From: Bolinopsis microptera
Lineage: Eukaryota > Ctenophora > Tentaculata > Lobata > Bolinopsidae
DNA length: 64,000 bases
NCBI RefSeq assembly: GCF_026151205.1
Contig: NC_087075.1
Span: forward strand, 11,826,303-11,890,302
Direction: 5' to 3'
Shown here: positions 12,814 through 25,300 of the stretch, piece by piece
Position numbering within the stretch: position 1 is the first letter of the stretch
How the letters are laid out: each line of letters opens with the position of its first letter
The notes under the pieces: generated by a model
Databases searched by the model: none
Told to the model about the DNA's origin: nothing
What the model saw: the letters and a program-made list of their open reading frames with translations, nothing else
Translations under genes and position numbers: made by a program

Positions 12814-14101
12814 AAACAATTAGGAATGCTTGTTTCTTAAAATAAAAGATTGCTATTTTATCACAGAATATATTACATAGGTATAGGACTTTGAACTGCA
12901 ATATCAAGAATTTAAAATCCCGCCCCAGAAATAAAGAGAATACCTTTCTGTAAATACACGGTTCATTAATAATAAAATCATATCCAAACCTTAGATCACG
13001 AAACAGAAAACACATATTTAGAAACTAAAATATAATATTTATCATACCCTCGTAATAGTGCAAATATACAATCATTAACAATATCTATAGTTTAAAATAC
13101 ATGACAGTACGCAGCAAAAAAAGGTATGTACAATCCGGAGTTAATCACTATGAATAATTGAGTATTAACAAACATTTATATTAATCTGTTTACATAAAAC
13201 GACAATTTTCAAAATCAATAATTCGATAAGACAGTTTAAATTAACTTTAATACAATACCAGTACCATGCTTATGTGAGAAACACGACAATTTCATTGGCT
13301 TAAAACTAAATTAATGTTTACTCGTTACCAGTAGAGTAGAGATACACCTTATTAATTCATCAAGCATAATGGATAATTCTATTTATAAAACTCGCATTCT
13401 ATCAATGACCAAATATCGGTGGCTAAGAAACTGTTAGTGTTCATTGCTACCAAAATATCTGTTTCCCCGAACTACCAGTCAGTGAAATCACAATGTGTCA
13501 TCAAGGAAGGGTTGAAACTGGGACGAGTTCCCCCCTCCCTCACCTGCTAGTCATATGATGCCATCCTCAAAGCTTCCTTGTGTGTTATTCTCAACGTTTC
13601 GAGCCAACATGTAATTGTCTGCATCAATACTTCTACAGTTGTGTATCGCATACCTTAATCTGGGATCAGGTTTTATATTATTTAACGTTCAATAACAACT
13701 AACAACAACTAATCGGTCATTAACCTTTTTAACTTCATTCCGTTAAGACGCACAATCGCTTGGTGTAACATGATATGTGCGCTTCCAAATAATAGTAAAC
13801 CAGCATATTGAATCCATTACTAATACTAAAAGCAAACACAAAATATGTAATGTAACGTGAATATCACCTTTCTTCCATAATGACTTCAGATGAGTAATCA
13901 GGCAATCTGAGTTGGAAGAAGCAAGTTTGTGAAGTTGGCAGTCCATCCTTGCTCTTATCTGTTTTCATTATCTGGAACCTTTGTGACACATCCGCTATGT
14001 CGTTTGGTAAACGAGATCTACCCGACACGAACCTGTACAATGGGCGTTAGCGCATAGTTAGTGTACAGTACAGACTAAAATATTTCAACACAAACAAGTT
14101 A
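12814..14101. other. Intergenic AT-rich stretch, no gene recognised
   Basis: Short open frames occur (for example on the minus strand at 13743-13946) but show no recognisable motif or supported splice structure. Confidence 0.5.
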
Positions 14102-15755
14102 GGTTCTTTTGCGATAGTCAAAACGCGACAACTAGCGCTGGATGGCGACAACTAGCGCTATCCAGCGCTAGTTGTCGCCATCCAGCGCTAGTTGTCGCTA
14201 TCCAGCGCTGGATAACGCTGGCCAGCGCAAAATATATATGTTCGATAATTGTCGCTATCCAGCGCTAGTTGTCGCCATCCAGCGCTAGTTGTCGCCATCC
14301 AGCGCTAGTTGTCGCTATCCAGCGCTAGTTGTCGCTGGCTATGCGACACTGTCGCACGCGATAGTTTGCGATGGCCAGCGCAACTGGCCATCGCAGAAAA
14401 CAGTTCGATAACTAGCGCTGGATAGCGACAACTAGCGCTGGATAGCGACAACTAGCGCTGGCCAGCGCTGGCCAGCGCTAAGCGATAGCCATCGCTGGCC
14501 AGCTGGATCGCTATCCAGCGCAAAATTTTTGCGGTATTACTCGTCAGCTAGCGCTGGCCAGCGCTAGCCAGCGCTAGTTGTCGCTATCCAGCGCTAGCCA
14601 GCGCTGGCCAGCGCTAGCCAGCGCTAGTTCAAGTTTTCGCTATCCAGCGCTAGTTGTGATCGCTATCCAGCGCTAGCCAGCGCTAGCCAGCGCTAGCCAG
14701 CGTTAGCCAGCGCTAGCCAGCGGTAACCAGCGCTAGCCAGCGCAATGTATCAAAATCATATACTTGCGATATTACTCGGATGATGATTAATCACTTTACA
14801 CTTGACTGTCACGTGCCTTTTTTAACCCATTCTCTGACTCTAGCTGGTTCTGAACGACTTTTCGAAACCCCAACCCTCTAATCTGATCCCAACCCTAACC
14901 CTAACCCAATCCTTAACAAAAACATATGCTGAAACCCTAACAATAACGAGAAATTAGACTAACTTCCTTATACGGTCATATCACGTGATCGATACATGTA
15001 CAGTTTTTCGCCAATATCTCGTCAGGAGAGCATTTTAACCCTATGTCATGGGCCCATGGGGGTTGATTCGGAATTAGCGTCCGAAAATACATCGATTGAA
15101 GTTGGACACAACCATCGGGGGCCCTTTTAGAACAATCTCGAAGATCGACTGTAGAGTGATTTAGCACGCTCGATATTAGTATTACTCGTCAGCCAGTGCT
15201 GGCCAGCGCAATATAGTTGCGATATTACTCGTCAGCTAGCGCTGGCTAGCGCTGGCTAGCGCTGGTTAGCGCTGGCTAGCGCTGGTTAGCGCTGGCTAGC
15301 GCTGGTTAGCGCTAGCTGACGAGTAAAAGCGCAAAAATTTTGCGCCGGATATCGATGGCCAGCGCTAGCCAGCGCTGGCTATCGCTTAGCGCTGGCCAGC
15401 GCTAGTTGTCGCTATCCAGCGCTAGTTGTCGCTATCCAGCGCTAGTTATCGAACTGTTTTCTGCGATGGCCAGTTGCGCTGGCCATCGCAAACTATCGCG
15501 TGCGACAGTGTCGCATAGCCAGCGACAACTAGCGCTGGATAGCGACAACTAGCGCTGGATGGCGACAACTAGCGCTGGATGGCGACAACTAGCGCTGGAT
15601 AGCGACAATTATCGAACATATATATTTTGCGCTGGCCAGCGTTATCCAGCGCTGGATAGCGACAACTAGCGCTGGATGGCGACAAATAGCGCTGGATAGC
15701 GCTAGTTGTCGCCATCCAGCGCTAGTTGTCGCGTTTTGACTATCGCAAAAGAACC
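14102..15755. mobile_element. Foldback element, copy 1, with GCGCTAGTTGTCGC subrepeat arms
   Basis: It begins GGTTCTTTTGCGATAGTCAA and ends with the inverted TTGACTATCGCAAAAGAACC. Both arms consist of many variants of CCAGCGCTAGTTGTCGCTAT and AGCGCTGGCC, arranged as mirror images. The centre (about 14745-15185) is unique-looking. It holds CCCTAACCCTAACCC, a TCACGTGATC box and the GGTTGATTCGGAATTAGCGT core module. There is no transposase. Clear flanking target duplications are not visible here. A second copy lies at 32254-33811. Confidence 0.9.
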
Positions 15756-15946
15756 CATTTTTGTCCTGAACCGAATAAAAATTTGACAAGATATTTTTGT
15801 TTCTAACACACCACATGACTCATGAGCAAGTCACGTATAACTAAAAGTAAAAAGCGCCGACAGGATTGTAAATTTTGTTTTTAATTTATCATGGCTCTTG
15901 TTAAAGGTTCTGGAGATATGTTTATATCTTTATGGCTAGGATTCAG

Positions 15947-17025
15947 GCAGTATTTTTCGTTATGAAAAACACTTCTCAGTTGATGTTTGAAAATAGCCGC
16001 GTCGGTGATGTTAAGATAAAGAATGTTCAAGAAGACTGTTGCTGGGATCAACTGAACGGAGCCGAAGTTTCCGTTTTAAACGACGATATGGACGCGGTAA
16101 AATTGAATCAGATTATTGCTTTATCTTGCAAGTTTATAACCTACCAACTTAATATTAAGTTTTTCTGCAGTTCCTGGCCTGTAATAAAATAGCAGTTTCG
16201 TTAGGATGAGCCAAATGACTTGGCAAAATACGCCTCAGAGCTTCAATTCCTCGACTTATCGGTTCTAATAATATTCATAATTAACTTAAAGATTCGGAAT
16301 AACCACATTAAGACGCAAACATTTTCAGATTTTGTGTGGCTTGGTGAAAGTGGAAAAGACCGATAAATGCGTTACGGTTAATTGCAAAGGTGCAGTTGGA
16401 ACGTATGTCAAAGTAGAAATACCAGGTATCTAAATTAAACACTGCGTGATAAATGATGATTCTTGAAATTAAAAAACACAGAAATTCGATCAATCAAAAA
16501 TCGACCATAGTTAAATTATTGCGTCTTTTGTGGTAGACTTACGGGTTCTAAGCTGGGTATATTTCAAAATTTCCGAATGAACTTGACGAGGTATAGTAGC
16601 ACTTTGGTAACCGTAATATGCTACAGATCATTGATTCAACTTGTTTCAGGAGAAAAGTTTTTACACATTCGTGAAATTGAAGTTTTCAAGAAATGTCCCG
16701 CAGATGAAATGGTAAGCGCACTGGTACTTGAGAGTGCCTTATCATTCATTGTTGTTTATGAAGTTGTTTATAAAAGATACAAAATTACCAAATTATCACG
16801 TAATGTTAGGTAATTAGCGACAATTGAGATTCGCTATTTGCATTGCCTCTAATATTATAATAATATAAGTATAAGTACCCAATATGGTTAGTTGTACAAG
16901 CTTTTTTATCACAGAAAGAGGAAGAGAAGAAGGAGGATGGTGGAGATGATAGATGTAGCAACGGTCTCTCATTCTGTGATGGAGTCTGCAAACATATCCA
17001 CATGTGCGGCAAAAACTACGGATAA
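15947..17025 (+). CDS. F-type lectin (fucolectin) domain protein, 5' end not identified
   Basis: Exons 15947-16096, 16329-16425, 16650-16711 and 16915-17025 have good acceptors and donors and continuous phase, ending at TAA 17023-17025. Exon 1 carries VKIKNVQEDCCWDQLNGAEV, matching the 'NRxDCCxxRLxGAxV' block of the F-type lectin fold. Exon 2 gives CVTVNCKGAVGTYVKVEIPG and exon 3 FLHIREIEVF, matching the 'GRYVxIxLPG ... LxLCEVEV' strands. The last exon is an acidic/lysine linker (KEEEKKEDGGDDR) followed by a short Cys-rich tail, CSNGLSFCDGVCKHIHMCG. F-type lectins bind fucose outside the cell; here the usual WW/VDLG start and a signal peptide are missing. They must lie in unrecognised 5' exons, perhaps beyond the foldback element that ends 190 bases upstream. 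Confidence 0.78.
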
Positions 17026-18020
17026 ACGGAAAGAAGAACTTACTCACAGTTACTGCGATTATATTACCATCGATTTTTAAAATCTAACTGAAAACTGAGA
17101 TATTAAAAAGAGTTGAGCTATAATTCAGACCATTGGTTGATTTAATTATGCTTTGCCGGCCGGCCAAAGCAAAAAACAAAATGTCATATCTTGATGAAAA
17201 AAAATGAACATGGTGTTTAGTCTATTTAGTAGGATCAGTCAAATTCAGATTACTAATTTCTGTTGGTGTTTATAGTTATGCTTGAATGTTTTCTGCGATT
17301 AACAGTAACTATTGCATTTGATTCAAATTGTAATGGTTTTTTAAAACTTTTCCATCGGATTGTGGAATCACCCTTTTTATTGTCAACTGAATGATTACAA
17401 AGTCTTCGCATCACATTACTTTAGATAAATTATAATAAATGATCGAATATGACTATGTATGAACAGTCAAGTCTCAACACATTTTTCCATCTCTGAGTCA
17501 ATTCTTTATTTTTCTGAATCTTACACGGTACTTCATCCCTTGCTTTGGACACAGGAAAACCATCTAGTCTTGCTCATATTCTATCGTCTCATGAAAGCTG
17601 ACGAGGGATGGATAACCATAAACTTGCTGATGATTCTGAGTTCTGTCTAGCCCTGCAGTATAATACCTATAAAACATGTGCTTACCTGCTAGACTCAGCC
17701 ATCTAAAAGTTCTTTACCCTATCTTTATGGGCCTCGTGGTTTTTCCCTCCAGTCTCTGCGCAAATCGGACAGAACAAATCTTTGAATCCTATTGAACTCA
17801 GTAATTCTTTCGAGAGCATACCTGAAAATTCGGGGAGTAATCCTGGGAGTTTTTTCCGACCATGTTGGGTCGTAATAAATAATAATGCTTGAATGACAGT
17901 ATCACAAATAATGATTAAACGTGTGCTCTTCAAAATGGTTCTGTTTGCAATTTGCAATTGCATACAAAAGGCTTCATTAATCATCCAATTATCAAGTTAA
18001 AGTTTATAGTATAGGTAAGA
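17026..18020. other. Intergenic stretch, no gene recognised
   Basis: There is a GCTTTGCCGGCCGGCCAAAG near-palindrome at about 17151 but no supported exon. The open frame on the minus strand at 17703-17984 shows no known motif. Confidence 0.5.
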
Positions 18021-18024
18021 TCCC

Positions 18025-18290
18025 TCGTTTTCACTCTTGTCGCCATAAAGCGTGAACGCTTTCAGCTAGGAACTCCGGAAATTTTCTAGACACATTTGGT
18101 TTGATAATTGAACTTGAAGTGCTTTCCCAAAATGTCAAGTTGATTGTTTACAAGTAACGAACTAAGCCAAGTTATGACCAATACCATTTTAAGATCTTAA
18201 GATCTTGCAGATACGTGATCTGGCACTAAATCAGTGAGTCAGTTACATCTTTACTCAATCAATGGCCTGAATGGTTGGAGACCGCTTATA
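18025..18290. mobile_element. Solo fragment of the Tc1/mariner-like element seen at 54943-57036
   Basis: It shares CACTCTTGTCGCCATAAAGC-like sequence, ACACATTTGGTTTGATAATT, AGTTATGACCA and GATACGTGATC in the same order as the inner left end of the larger element. The termini are not recognisable. Confidence 0.65.
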
Positions 18291-18408
18291 GCACAGCAAC
18301 CAAATCGCTATATAACGCGATCGTCATCCCCCAACATGCTCGTTACTGCGCCTAATGAGGCTCATTATTGCACTCGAGAGAGTAGCTCCCGATGTTTCAA
18401 ATAATTAC

Positions 18409-20447
18409 CTGTCTTGTTAAGAGTCTTCAGATCCTGCCAGCTACCAATAAAAGTTTCGTTCACAAATATCTGAGGTAGATCTCTGATGCCAGTAATCTTG
18501 AGCAGGTCTCTGTAGACTTTTCTGGCAGCTCTGGTGTTGTCGATAGTAACTTCTAGAGCTTCATCTTCTTTAATGTGATGTTTCGTCCGAACCTGTGGCA
18601 GGATGTCAGTGTATACATAGTGTATACATAGTGTATACATAGTGTATACATAGTGTATACATAGTGTATACATAGTGTATACATAGTGTATACATAGTGT
18701 ATACATAGTGTATACATAGTGTATACATAGTGTATACATAGTGTATACATAGTGTATACATAGTGTATACATAGTGTATACATATTGTATGCATAGTGTA
18801 TACATAGTGTATACATAGTGTATACATAGTGTATGCATAGTGTATACATAGTGTATACATAGTGTATACATAGTGTATACATAGTGTATACATAGTGTAT
18901 ACATAGTGTATACATAGTGTATACATAGTGTATACATAGTGTATACATAGTGTATACATAGTGTATACATAGTGTATACATAGTATATACATAGTGTATA
19001 CATAGTGTATACATAGTGTATACATAGTGTATACATAGTGTATAAGTGTATACATAGTGTATACATAGTGTATACATAGTGTATACATAGCATATTGTAT
19101 ACATAGTGTATACATAGTGTGTACATAGTGTATACATAGTGTATACATAGTGTGTACATAGTGTATACATAGTGTATACATAGTGTATACATAGTGTGTA
19201 GTCTGAGGGCCCCAGGTAAGATCAAATGTAGTGCAGATGGCGGAGACTGTAGAGGCAACTCCAGACCTCCTCCCCAGAACCCAGCCGAGCTATAAATTAT
19301 TACTTTGGATGCTCTGTTTTAATCAGATGGAAACTTATTTTAAGGATTTTTAGTTTACCTTTCGTATGAGATTAGAAGCTTTTTTACCGAGACGCTCTTT
19401 TTCTTTCATAAAAACAACTGCGCTGAACCTGAAGCAGAATATAGGCTGTGACTTGTGAGTTTATCAATGAATTGTAGGAATAATGATACAGATAACAGTA
19501 ACGAGTCAGATATAATTACTATTAATTGCTAATTAATAACTAATAATTACTAATAATAATTACTAATTATCCAGCAATTCCACCTTTTTATCATCTCGTG
19601 AGCAAGGTTGATGTAGTGAGCGGAATGTTCGTCTACTTCTCCAGTCTCTATCATGTGGAACATGTTCTCAACCTGTAAATGGGAAAACACGTCAGAAGAT
19701 ATAAATAGAAAGCATGTTCTCTGTAACTTTTTAAGTGAGAATAAGAACTAACTATAAGTAGAAGTAGAAGTAGAAGTAGAAGTAGAAGTAGAAGTAGAAG
19801 TAGAGGTAGAAGTAGAAGTAGAAGTAGACCTATAAGTAGAACTATAAGTAGAACTATCAGCTCGTTTACCTTAACTCACCCAATTGTGGACCCCCATCTG
19901 ATCAATATCTGCTCTCTCAAACCTCCTTCCTCTGTGATTCCTGCCCGGAGGACGGTTCTGTAGTCCTGAACATTGATTAACGCGTTATATCTAACGCGTT
20001 ACAATTAACGCGTGACTGTAGTCCTGGACATATGATTGTGAGCAGCTTTTAGTGCATTTCTGGCAAACAAACGGGGCTATCATAAACATGAGCAAACGGG
20101 GCAAATCGTGATTATTATCTTCTAATGAAAACTTTGTACGTACATTTAATTTGATAAGCATTAGGCATCTTTTGAATCCATTATCAAAATAATATTTCGT
20201 CCCAGATTGATCTGAGCAGCTTTCCCGAAAATAATGCAACTATAATAATTCAAATTTTGGATAACGAGTTATATCTAATGAATTTCGATTAACGTGTTGT
20301 ATCCAACGCGTTTCAATTAACGTGCTGCAATAGAATCATACCTATTTCAAAAGGTGGTGGAACTCTAGCATCCTCCTCACTCTCCTCTTCACTAGAGCTG
20401 GAACCATCTAGAACTATTTATATCGTCTTACCCTTCTTCTTACCCAT
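18409..20447 (-). CDS. Glutaredoxin-like (thioredoxin-fold) protein gene, possibly inactive
   Basis: Five exons join in phase on the minus strand: 20447-20342, 19965-19880, 19672-19584, 19428-19359 and 18592-18409. The first encodes MGKKKGKTI, then an in-frame TAA, then a Ser/Glu-rich segment (SSSSEEESEEDARVPPPFEI). Middle exons give RFERADIDQMGVHNW and VENMFHMIETGEVDEHSA. The last holds the end of a glutaredoxin-like fold: LPQIFVNETFIGSWQDLKTL, which matches the 'cis-Pro, IFV(n)xxxIGG(x)DxL' part of that family. No CPYC active-site motif is visible, so a redox role is doubtful. It may resemble SH3BGR/GRX-related adaptor proteins. Further 3' exons are not identified; the frame after the last donor (18408) is short. 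The early stop could be a real mutation, an assembly error or a misassigned start. Confidence 0.6.
18609..19199. repeat. 11-bp minisatellite (TATACATAGTG)n
   Basis: About 53 tandem copies with few variants. The array starts about 15 bases upstream of the acceptor of the glutaredoxin-like exon (18592). On the minus strand all three frames are free of stops for about 190-200 codons because 11 is not a multiple of 3 and the unit has no stop in any phase. The resulting frames are not evidence of a gene. Confidence 0.98.
19752..19852. repeat. (GTAGAA)n microsatellite
   Basis: About 16 imperfect copies of GTAGAA/CTATAA in an intron of the minus-strand glutaredoxin-like gene. Confidence 0.9.
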
Positions 20448-20568
20448 TAGCTACGTGAGGTGAGGTGAACGCATAGAAATTAAAGAGCCACATTGTAGTC
20501 AAGTTAGGAACTACGGCATGGTTGTTTCCTGTTTAGAAACTGGGCTGACATTTTAAACTAACAGTTAG

Positions 20569-20746
20569 TGGTCGAGTTCGCATATTATAGTATTATGTAA
20601 TCAGCCAAGGGGGAGGCGGATTTCCAAATGATTACGCTAGTGTAAATTTTAATACAATAGCTATGGCTATGGGTAAAACTGATTACGGAGGGGGGAGGTA
20701 AAAATTGTTCAAAAAGTGATTACGTAATATGTGAACGACCCTTATA
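20569..20746. mobile_element. MITE, same family as 12444-12630
   Basis: It shares GGGGGAGG, GATTACGCTAGTGT, AATACAATAGCTATG, GATTACGGAGGGGGGAGG and the right end TTACGTAATATGTGAACGAC. The left end is eroded (GTCGAGTTCGCATATT). Confidence 0.85.
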
Positions 20747-20852
20747 ATCTGTGACAGTTATGTGACTGTGATCGTGTGCCAATCAGTTCTCCAAACTTCA
20801 CAGTCTCTCATCTTACAACTGAACTGAGAAACTTGATTACAAGCAACAGGAA

Positions 20853-21723
20853 ATGTTTATAAGAGTTAACAACAACTCACTTGTAACTGGTGTTCCTCAG
20901 CAGTACAGACAGCTCCTACACGCTTTCTTGAGGAGACTTTTGTTTGTGTCACGTGACTACAGTATTATCAGGTTTCTCTACCGATCATGTCACAGCCTAC
21001 CGCACACTCAAAAACAATCACTCCAAGTCAATTTTCGAAAGAAACCCGAGTATCGCAAAACCACCAAAAGAGGACTTTCTTATTCACAACGGTTTCAAGA
21101 AACGAATTCCTCCGCAATCAACACAACCCATCGGGAGTAAAATATTCACACCACACGTCATTACTAAAACTTTGAAAAGTAGCTTTAGAGAATATTGGGG
21201 GTCCTGTATCAACACTTCTCGGAAATTAGAATTCTATCGTGACCTAAAATCCAAATTTAACAAAGAGTATTACCTAGACAGTGTCATTAAATATGCAGAC
21301 CGTGCTAATATCACAAGACTGCGGATCAGTGCACATCGACTCGAAATTGAACTTGGCCGATACAATCAAACTCCTCGCGATGAGCGAATATGCTCCTGGT
21401 GCAATATAGTCTTAGGTTCTGGTATTATTGAGAATGAAGATCACTTCCTTAACCATTGTGATCTTAACGCTGCATCAAGGCGAAAAGTCCTAGACAAGAT
21501 CCAATCAATCATATCAAATTCAATCAAACCATCTGCGTCATCTTGTTCTGTTTACACTGTCATCCCTGGAGCAAACGTCCTCAAATTCATCAGCAGCAAC
21601 AGTGAAATCATTGAATTAATCACGAATGAAAGTCAAGTCCACCTCACGAGAGTCGTTGCTAGATTTGCCACTACGTGTTTTAACAACCGCAAGAAATTCG
21701 TCGACTCTCTGGCCAGTACATGA
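20853..21723 (+). mobile_element. C-terminal fragment of a non-LTR retrotransposon ORF
   Basis: The open frame to 21723 contains RLRISAHRLEIELGRYNQTP, then RICSWCN and EDHFLNHC. This is the 'LRxxxHxLxIExGRY ... CxxC ... EDxxHFLxxC' tail found after the polymerase in many invertebrate CR1/Jockey-like elements. A frame change near 20950 precedes it. No polymerase domain is present. Confidence 0.7.
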
Positions 21724-22395
21724 ACACTGAAAATCACTGTACCAGCGCTTTTTTTCTTCTCGCGCAACAAAGAGTGCAAAGTAGCCTGGCTCAAGCATTA
21801 GAGCATTACCAAGGCGATTGTAAACAAAATATTTTTTGTCAAAATATTTATGTTTCACTTTAGTTTAAGTTATATTAATATAATAAATTCAAATCTTATG
21901 ATATTGTTATTATCTTAACAGTTACTATTGTAGCTTAAGATTTTAAATTTGTATTCCTTGTATTTGTATTCCTTGTATTCCTTATTCCGTGACCATAGGA
22001 TTTCTGAACGTGCTCACATGTGTTGATTAACATAGTTGTCTCACGTGATTAGTGAGTTTGTGCAGGTCGCCGCTGTCTGCGAGACAGCAAGGTTGTATTG
22101 AATGTGTCATGTGACCACTGAAGAGATGGTTTGTAATTGACTGTAGTTTGTATCATTTAATATTTTGAGACTTGTTTTAAAGTAACTGACTTACCCTTAC
22201 TGCTTTACTGGGTGGCGCTCAGCCTGTCATTCCGCCGAATTTCTATTATGTTTATGAACATAATAGCCTGGTAAAGATCCCCAGGTAAACTAACCCCAAC
22301 TTCAAAAGTTTCTAATGTACACTTTAATTAAGTGTTTATTAGTAATTAGTAATTATATTTATGTCACGTTACATTGTCATCCACATGTGGAAAAT
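21724..22395. other. Intergenic stretch with a small dispersed repeat
   Basis: The segment at about 22195-22290 (TTACTGGGTGGCGCTCAGCC ... CCGCCGAAT ... CCCCAGGTAAAC) recurs at about 52000-52086 and, in part and inverted, at 61445-61548. No gene is seen. Confidence 0.6.
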
Positions 22396-25300
22396 CGGGG
22401 GGGGGGGGGGGGGGGCCAATGGCATAAAATGGCATAAAATGGAGACTTTTTCTATGGAGAAAATGGAAAAACCCATGAGTAATTCTCCATTTTCTCCATT
22501 TTATGCCATGAATTTTGTCTTCGAAATTTCATCTTTAACACCATTTAACACCTAAATTGGACATCCTAACATGTTTATTTACGCTTACTAGGGGCGTAAC
22601 AAGCTTATGAAAGCTCATAGTAGGCTACTAGATGCTTATACTAGGTTAGTAGAGGCACACTTCAGGCAAAATCATAATTACTCAAGCCTAGTGTAAAGTT
22701 ATTTCTACAGGCTACAGCAGGAGTGAGTAATAGGGGAGAGTAATAGGCACTGAGAAGTGAGACCTACATCCTCGACAGTCGAAACAAGCTCGCACTGCAA
22801 AGGGGAGGCCTGCCTTCCGAGATCGCATTACCAGGGGGAAGCCTCGAGTCCAAATTTGTGTATCGAGGGGTAGGTGCAGACTTCGATAAACCGAAAAACC
22901 AAAAAAAATGTTCGGCTTATAATGAAGAAGGTAGCATGAAACGTGGAGAAAAGTGGTTTTTAGAAAAACTTTGAAAAATTTTGACTTAGAAAATTTTCGG
23001 CCCGAGTCATTCTCGATACGTACCTCTCGTATCGAGAGCTCCCGATTCCGAGCTGCGCAGTGCACTCGTGTTGCAAAGGGGAGGCCTGCCTTCCGAGATC
23101 GCATTACCAGGGGGAAGCCTCGAGTCCAAATTTGTGTATCGAGGGGTAGGTGCAGACTTCGATAAACCGAAAAACCAAAAAAAAATGTTCGGCTTATAAT
23201 GAAGAAGGTAGCATGAAACGTGGAGAAAAGTGGTTTTTAGAAAAACTTTGAAAAATTGTGACTTAGAAAATTTTCGGCCCGAGTCATTCTCGATACGTAC
23301 CTCTCGTATCGAGAGCTCCCGATTCCGAGCTGCGCAGTGCGCTCGTGTTGCAAAGGGGAGGCCTGCCTTCCGAGATCGCATTACCAGGGGGAAGCCTCGA
23401 GTCCAAATTTGTGTATCGAGGGGTAGGTGCAGACTTCGATAAACCGAAAAACCAAAAAAGAATGTTCGGCTTATAATGAAGAGGGTAGCATGAAACGTGG
23501 AGAAAAGTGGTTTTTAGAAAAACTTTGAAAAATTTTGACTTAGAAAATTTTCGGCCCGAGTCATTCTCGATACGTACCTCTCGTATCGAGAGCTCCCGAT
23601 TCCGAGCTGCGCAGTGCGCTCGTGTTGCAAAGGGGAGGCCTGCCTTCCGAGATCGCATTACCAAGGGGAAGCCTCGAGTCCAAATTTGTGTATCGAGGGG
23701 TAGGTGCAGACTTCGATAAACCGAAAAACCAAAAAAAAATGTTCGGCTTATAATGAAGAAGGTAGCATGAAACGTGGAGAAAAGTGGTTTTTAGAAAAAC
23801 TTTGAAAAATTGTGACTTAGAAAATTTTCGGCCCGAGTCATTCTCGATACGTACCTCTCGTATCGAGAGCTCCCGATTCCGAGCTGCGCAGTGCGCTCGT
23901 GTTGCAAAGGGGAGGCCTGCCTTCCGAGATCGCATTACCAGGGGGAAGCCTCGAGTCCAAATTTGTGTATCGAGGGGTAGGTGCAGACTTCGATAAACCG
24001 AAAAACCAAAAAAAAATGTTCGGCTTATAATGAAGAAGGTAGCATGAAACGTAGAGAAAAGTGGTTTTTAGAAAAACTTTGAAAAATTTTGACTTACAAC
24101 TTAGAAAATTTTCGGCCCGAGTCATTCTCGATACGTACCTCTCGTATCGAGAGCTCCCGATTCCGAGCTGCGCAGTGCGCTCGTGTTGCAAAGGGGAGGC
24201 CTGCCTTCCGAGATCGCATTACCAAGGGGAAGCCTCGAGTCCAAATTTGTGTATCGAGGGGTAGGTGCAGACTTCGATAAACCGAAAAACCAAAAAAAAA
24301 TGTTCGGCTTATAATGAAGAAGGTAGCATGAAACGTGGAGAAAAGTGGTTTTTAGAAAAACTTTGAAAAATTGTGACTTAGAAAATTTTCGGCCCGAGTC
24401 ATTCTCGATACGTACCTCTCGTATCGAGAGCTCCCGATTCCGAGCTGCGCAGTGCGCTCGTGTTGCAAAGGGGAGGCCTGCCTTCCGAGATCGCATTACC
24501 AGGGGGAAGCCTCGAGTCCAAATTTGTGTATCGAGGGGTAGGTGCAGACTTCGATAAACCGAAAAACCAAAAAAAAATGTTCGGCTTATAATGAAGAAGG
24601 TAGCATGAAACGTGGAGAAAAGTGGTTTTTAGAAAAACTTTGAAAAATTGTGACTTAGAAAATTTTCGGCCCGAGTCATTCTCGATACGTACCTCTCGTA
24701 TCGAGAGCTCCCGATTCCGAGCTGCGCAGTGCGCTCGTGTTGCAAAGGGGAGGCCTGCCTTCCGAGATCGCATTACCAGGGGGAAGCCTCGAGTCCAAAT
24801 TTGTGTATCGAGGGGTAGGTGCAGACTTCGATAAACCGAAAAACCAAAAAAAAATGTTCGGCTTATAATGAAGAAGGTAGCATGAAACGTAGAGAAAAGT
24901 GGTTTTTAGAAAAACTTTGAAAAATTTTGACTTACAACTTAGAAAATTTTCGGCCCGAGTCATTCTCGATACGTACCTCTCGTATCGAGAGCTCCCGATT
25001 CCGAGCTGCGCAGTGCGCTCGTGTTGCAAAGGGGAGGCCTGCCTTCCGAGATCGCATTACCAAGGGGAAGCCTCGAGTCCAAATTTGTGTATCGAGGGGT
25101 AGGTGCAGACTTCGATAAACCGAAAAACCAAAAAAAAATGTTCGGCTTATAATGAAGAAGGTAGCATGAAACGTGGAGAAAAGTGGTTTTTAGAAAAACT
25201 TTGAAAAATTGTGACTTAGAAAATTTTCGGCCCGAGTCATTCTCGATACGTACCTCTCGTATCGAGAGCTCCCGATTCCGAGCTGCGCAGTGCGCTCGTG

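Noticed and set aside
14890-14912. Internal telomere from CCCTAACCCTAACCC tracts
   Set aside because: Only two or three repeats, degenerate, and always found inside dispersed elements; there is no long terminal array.
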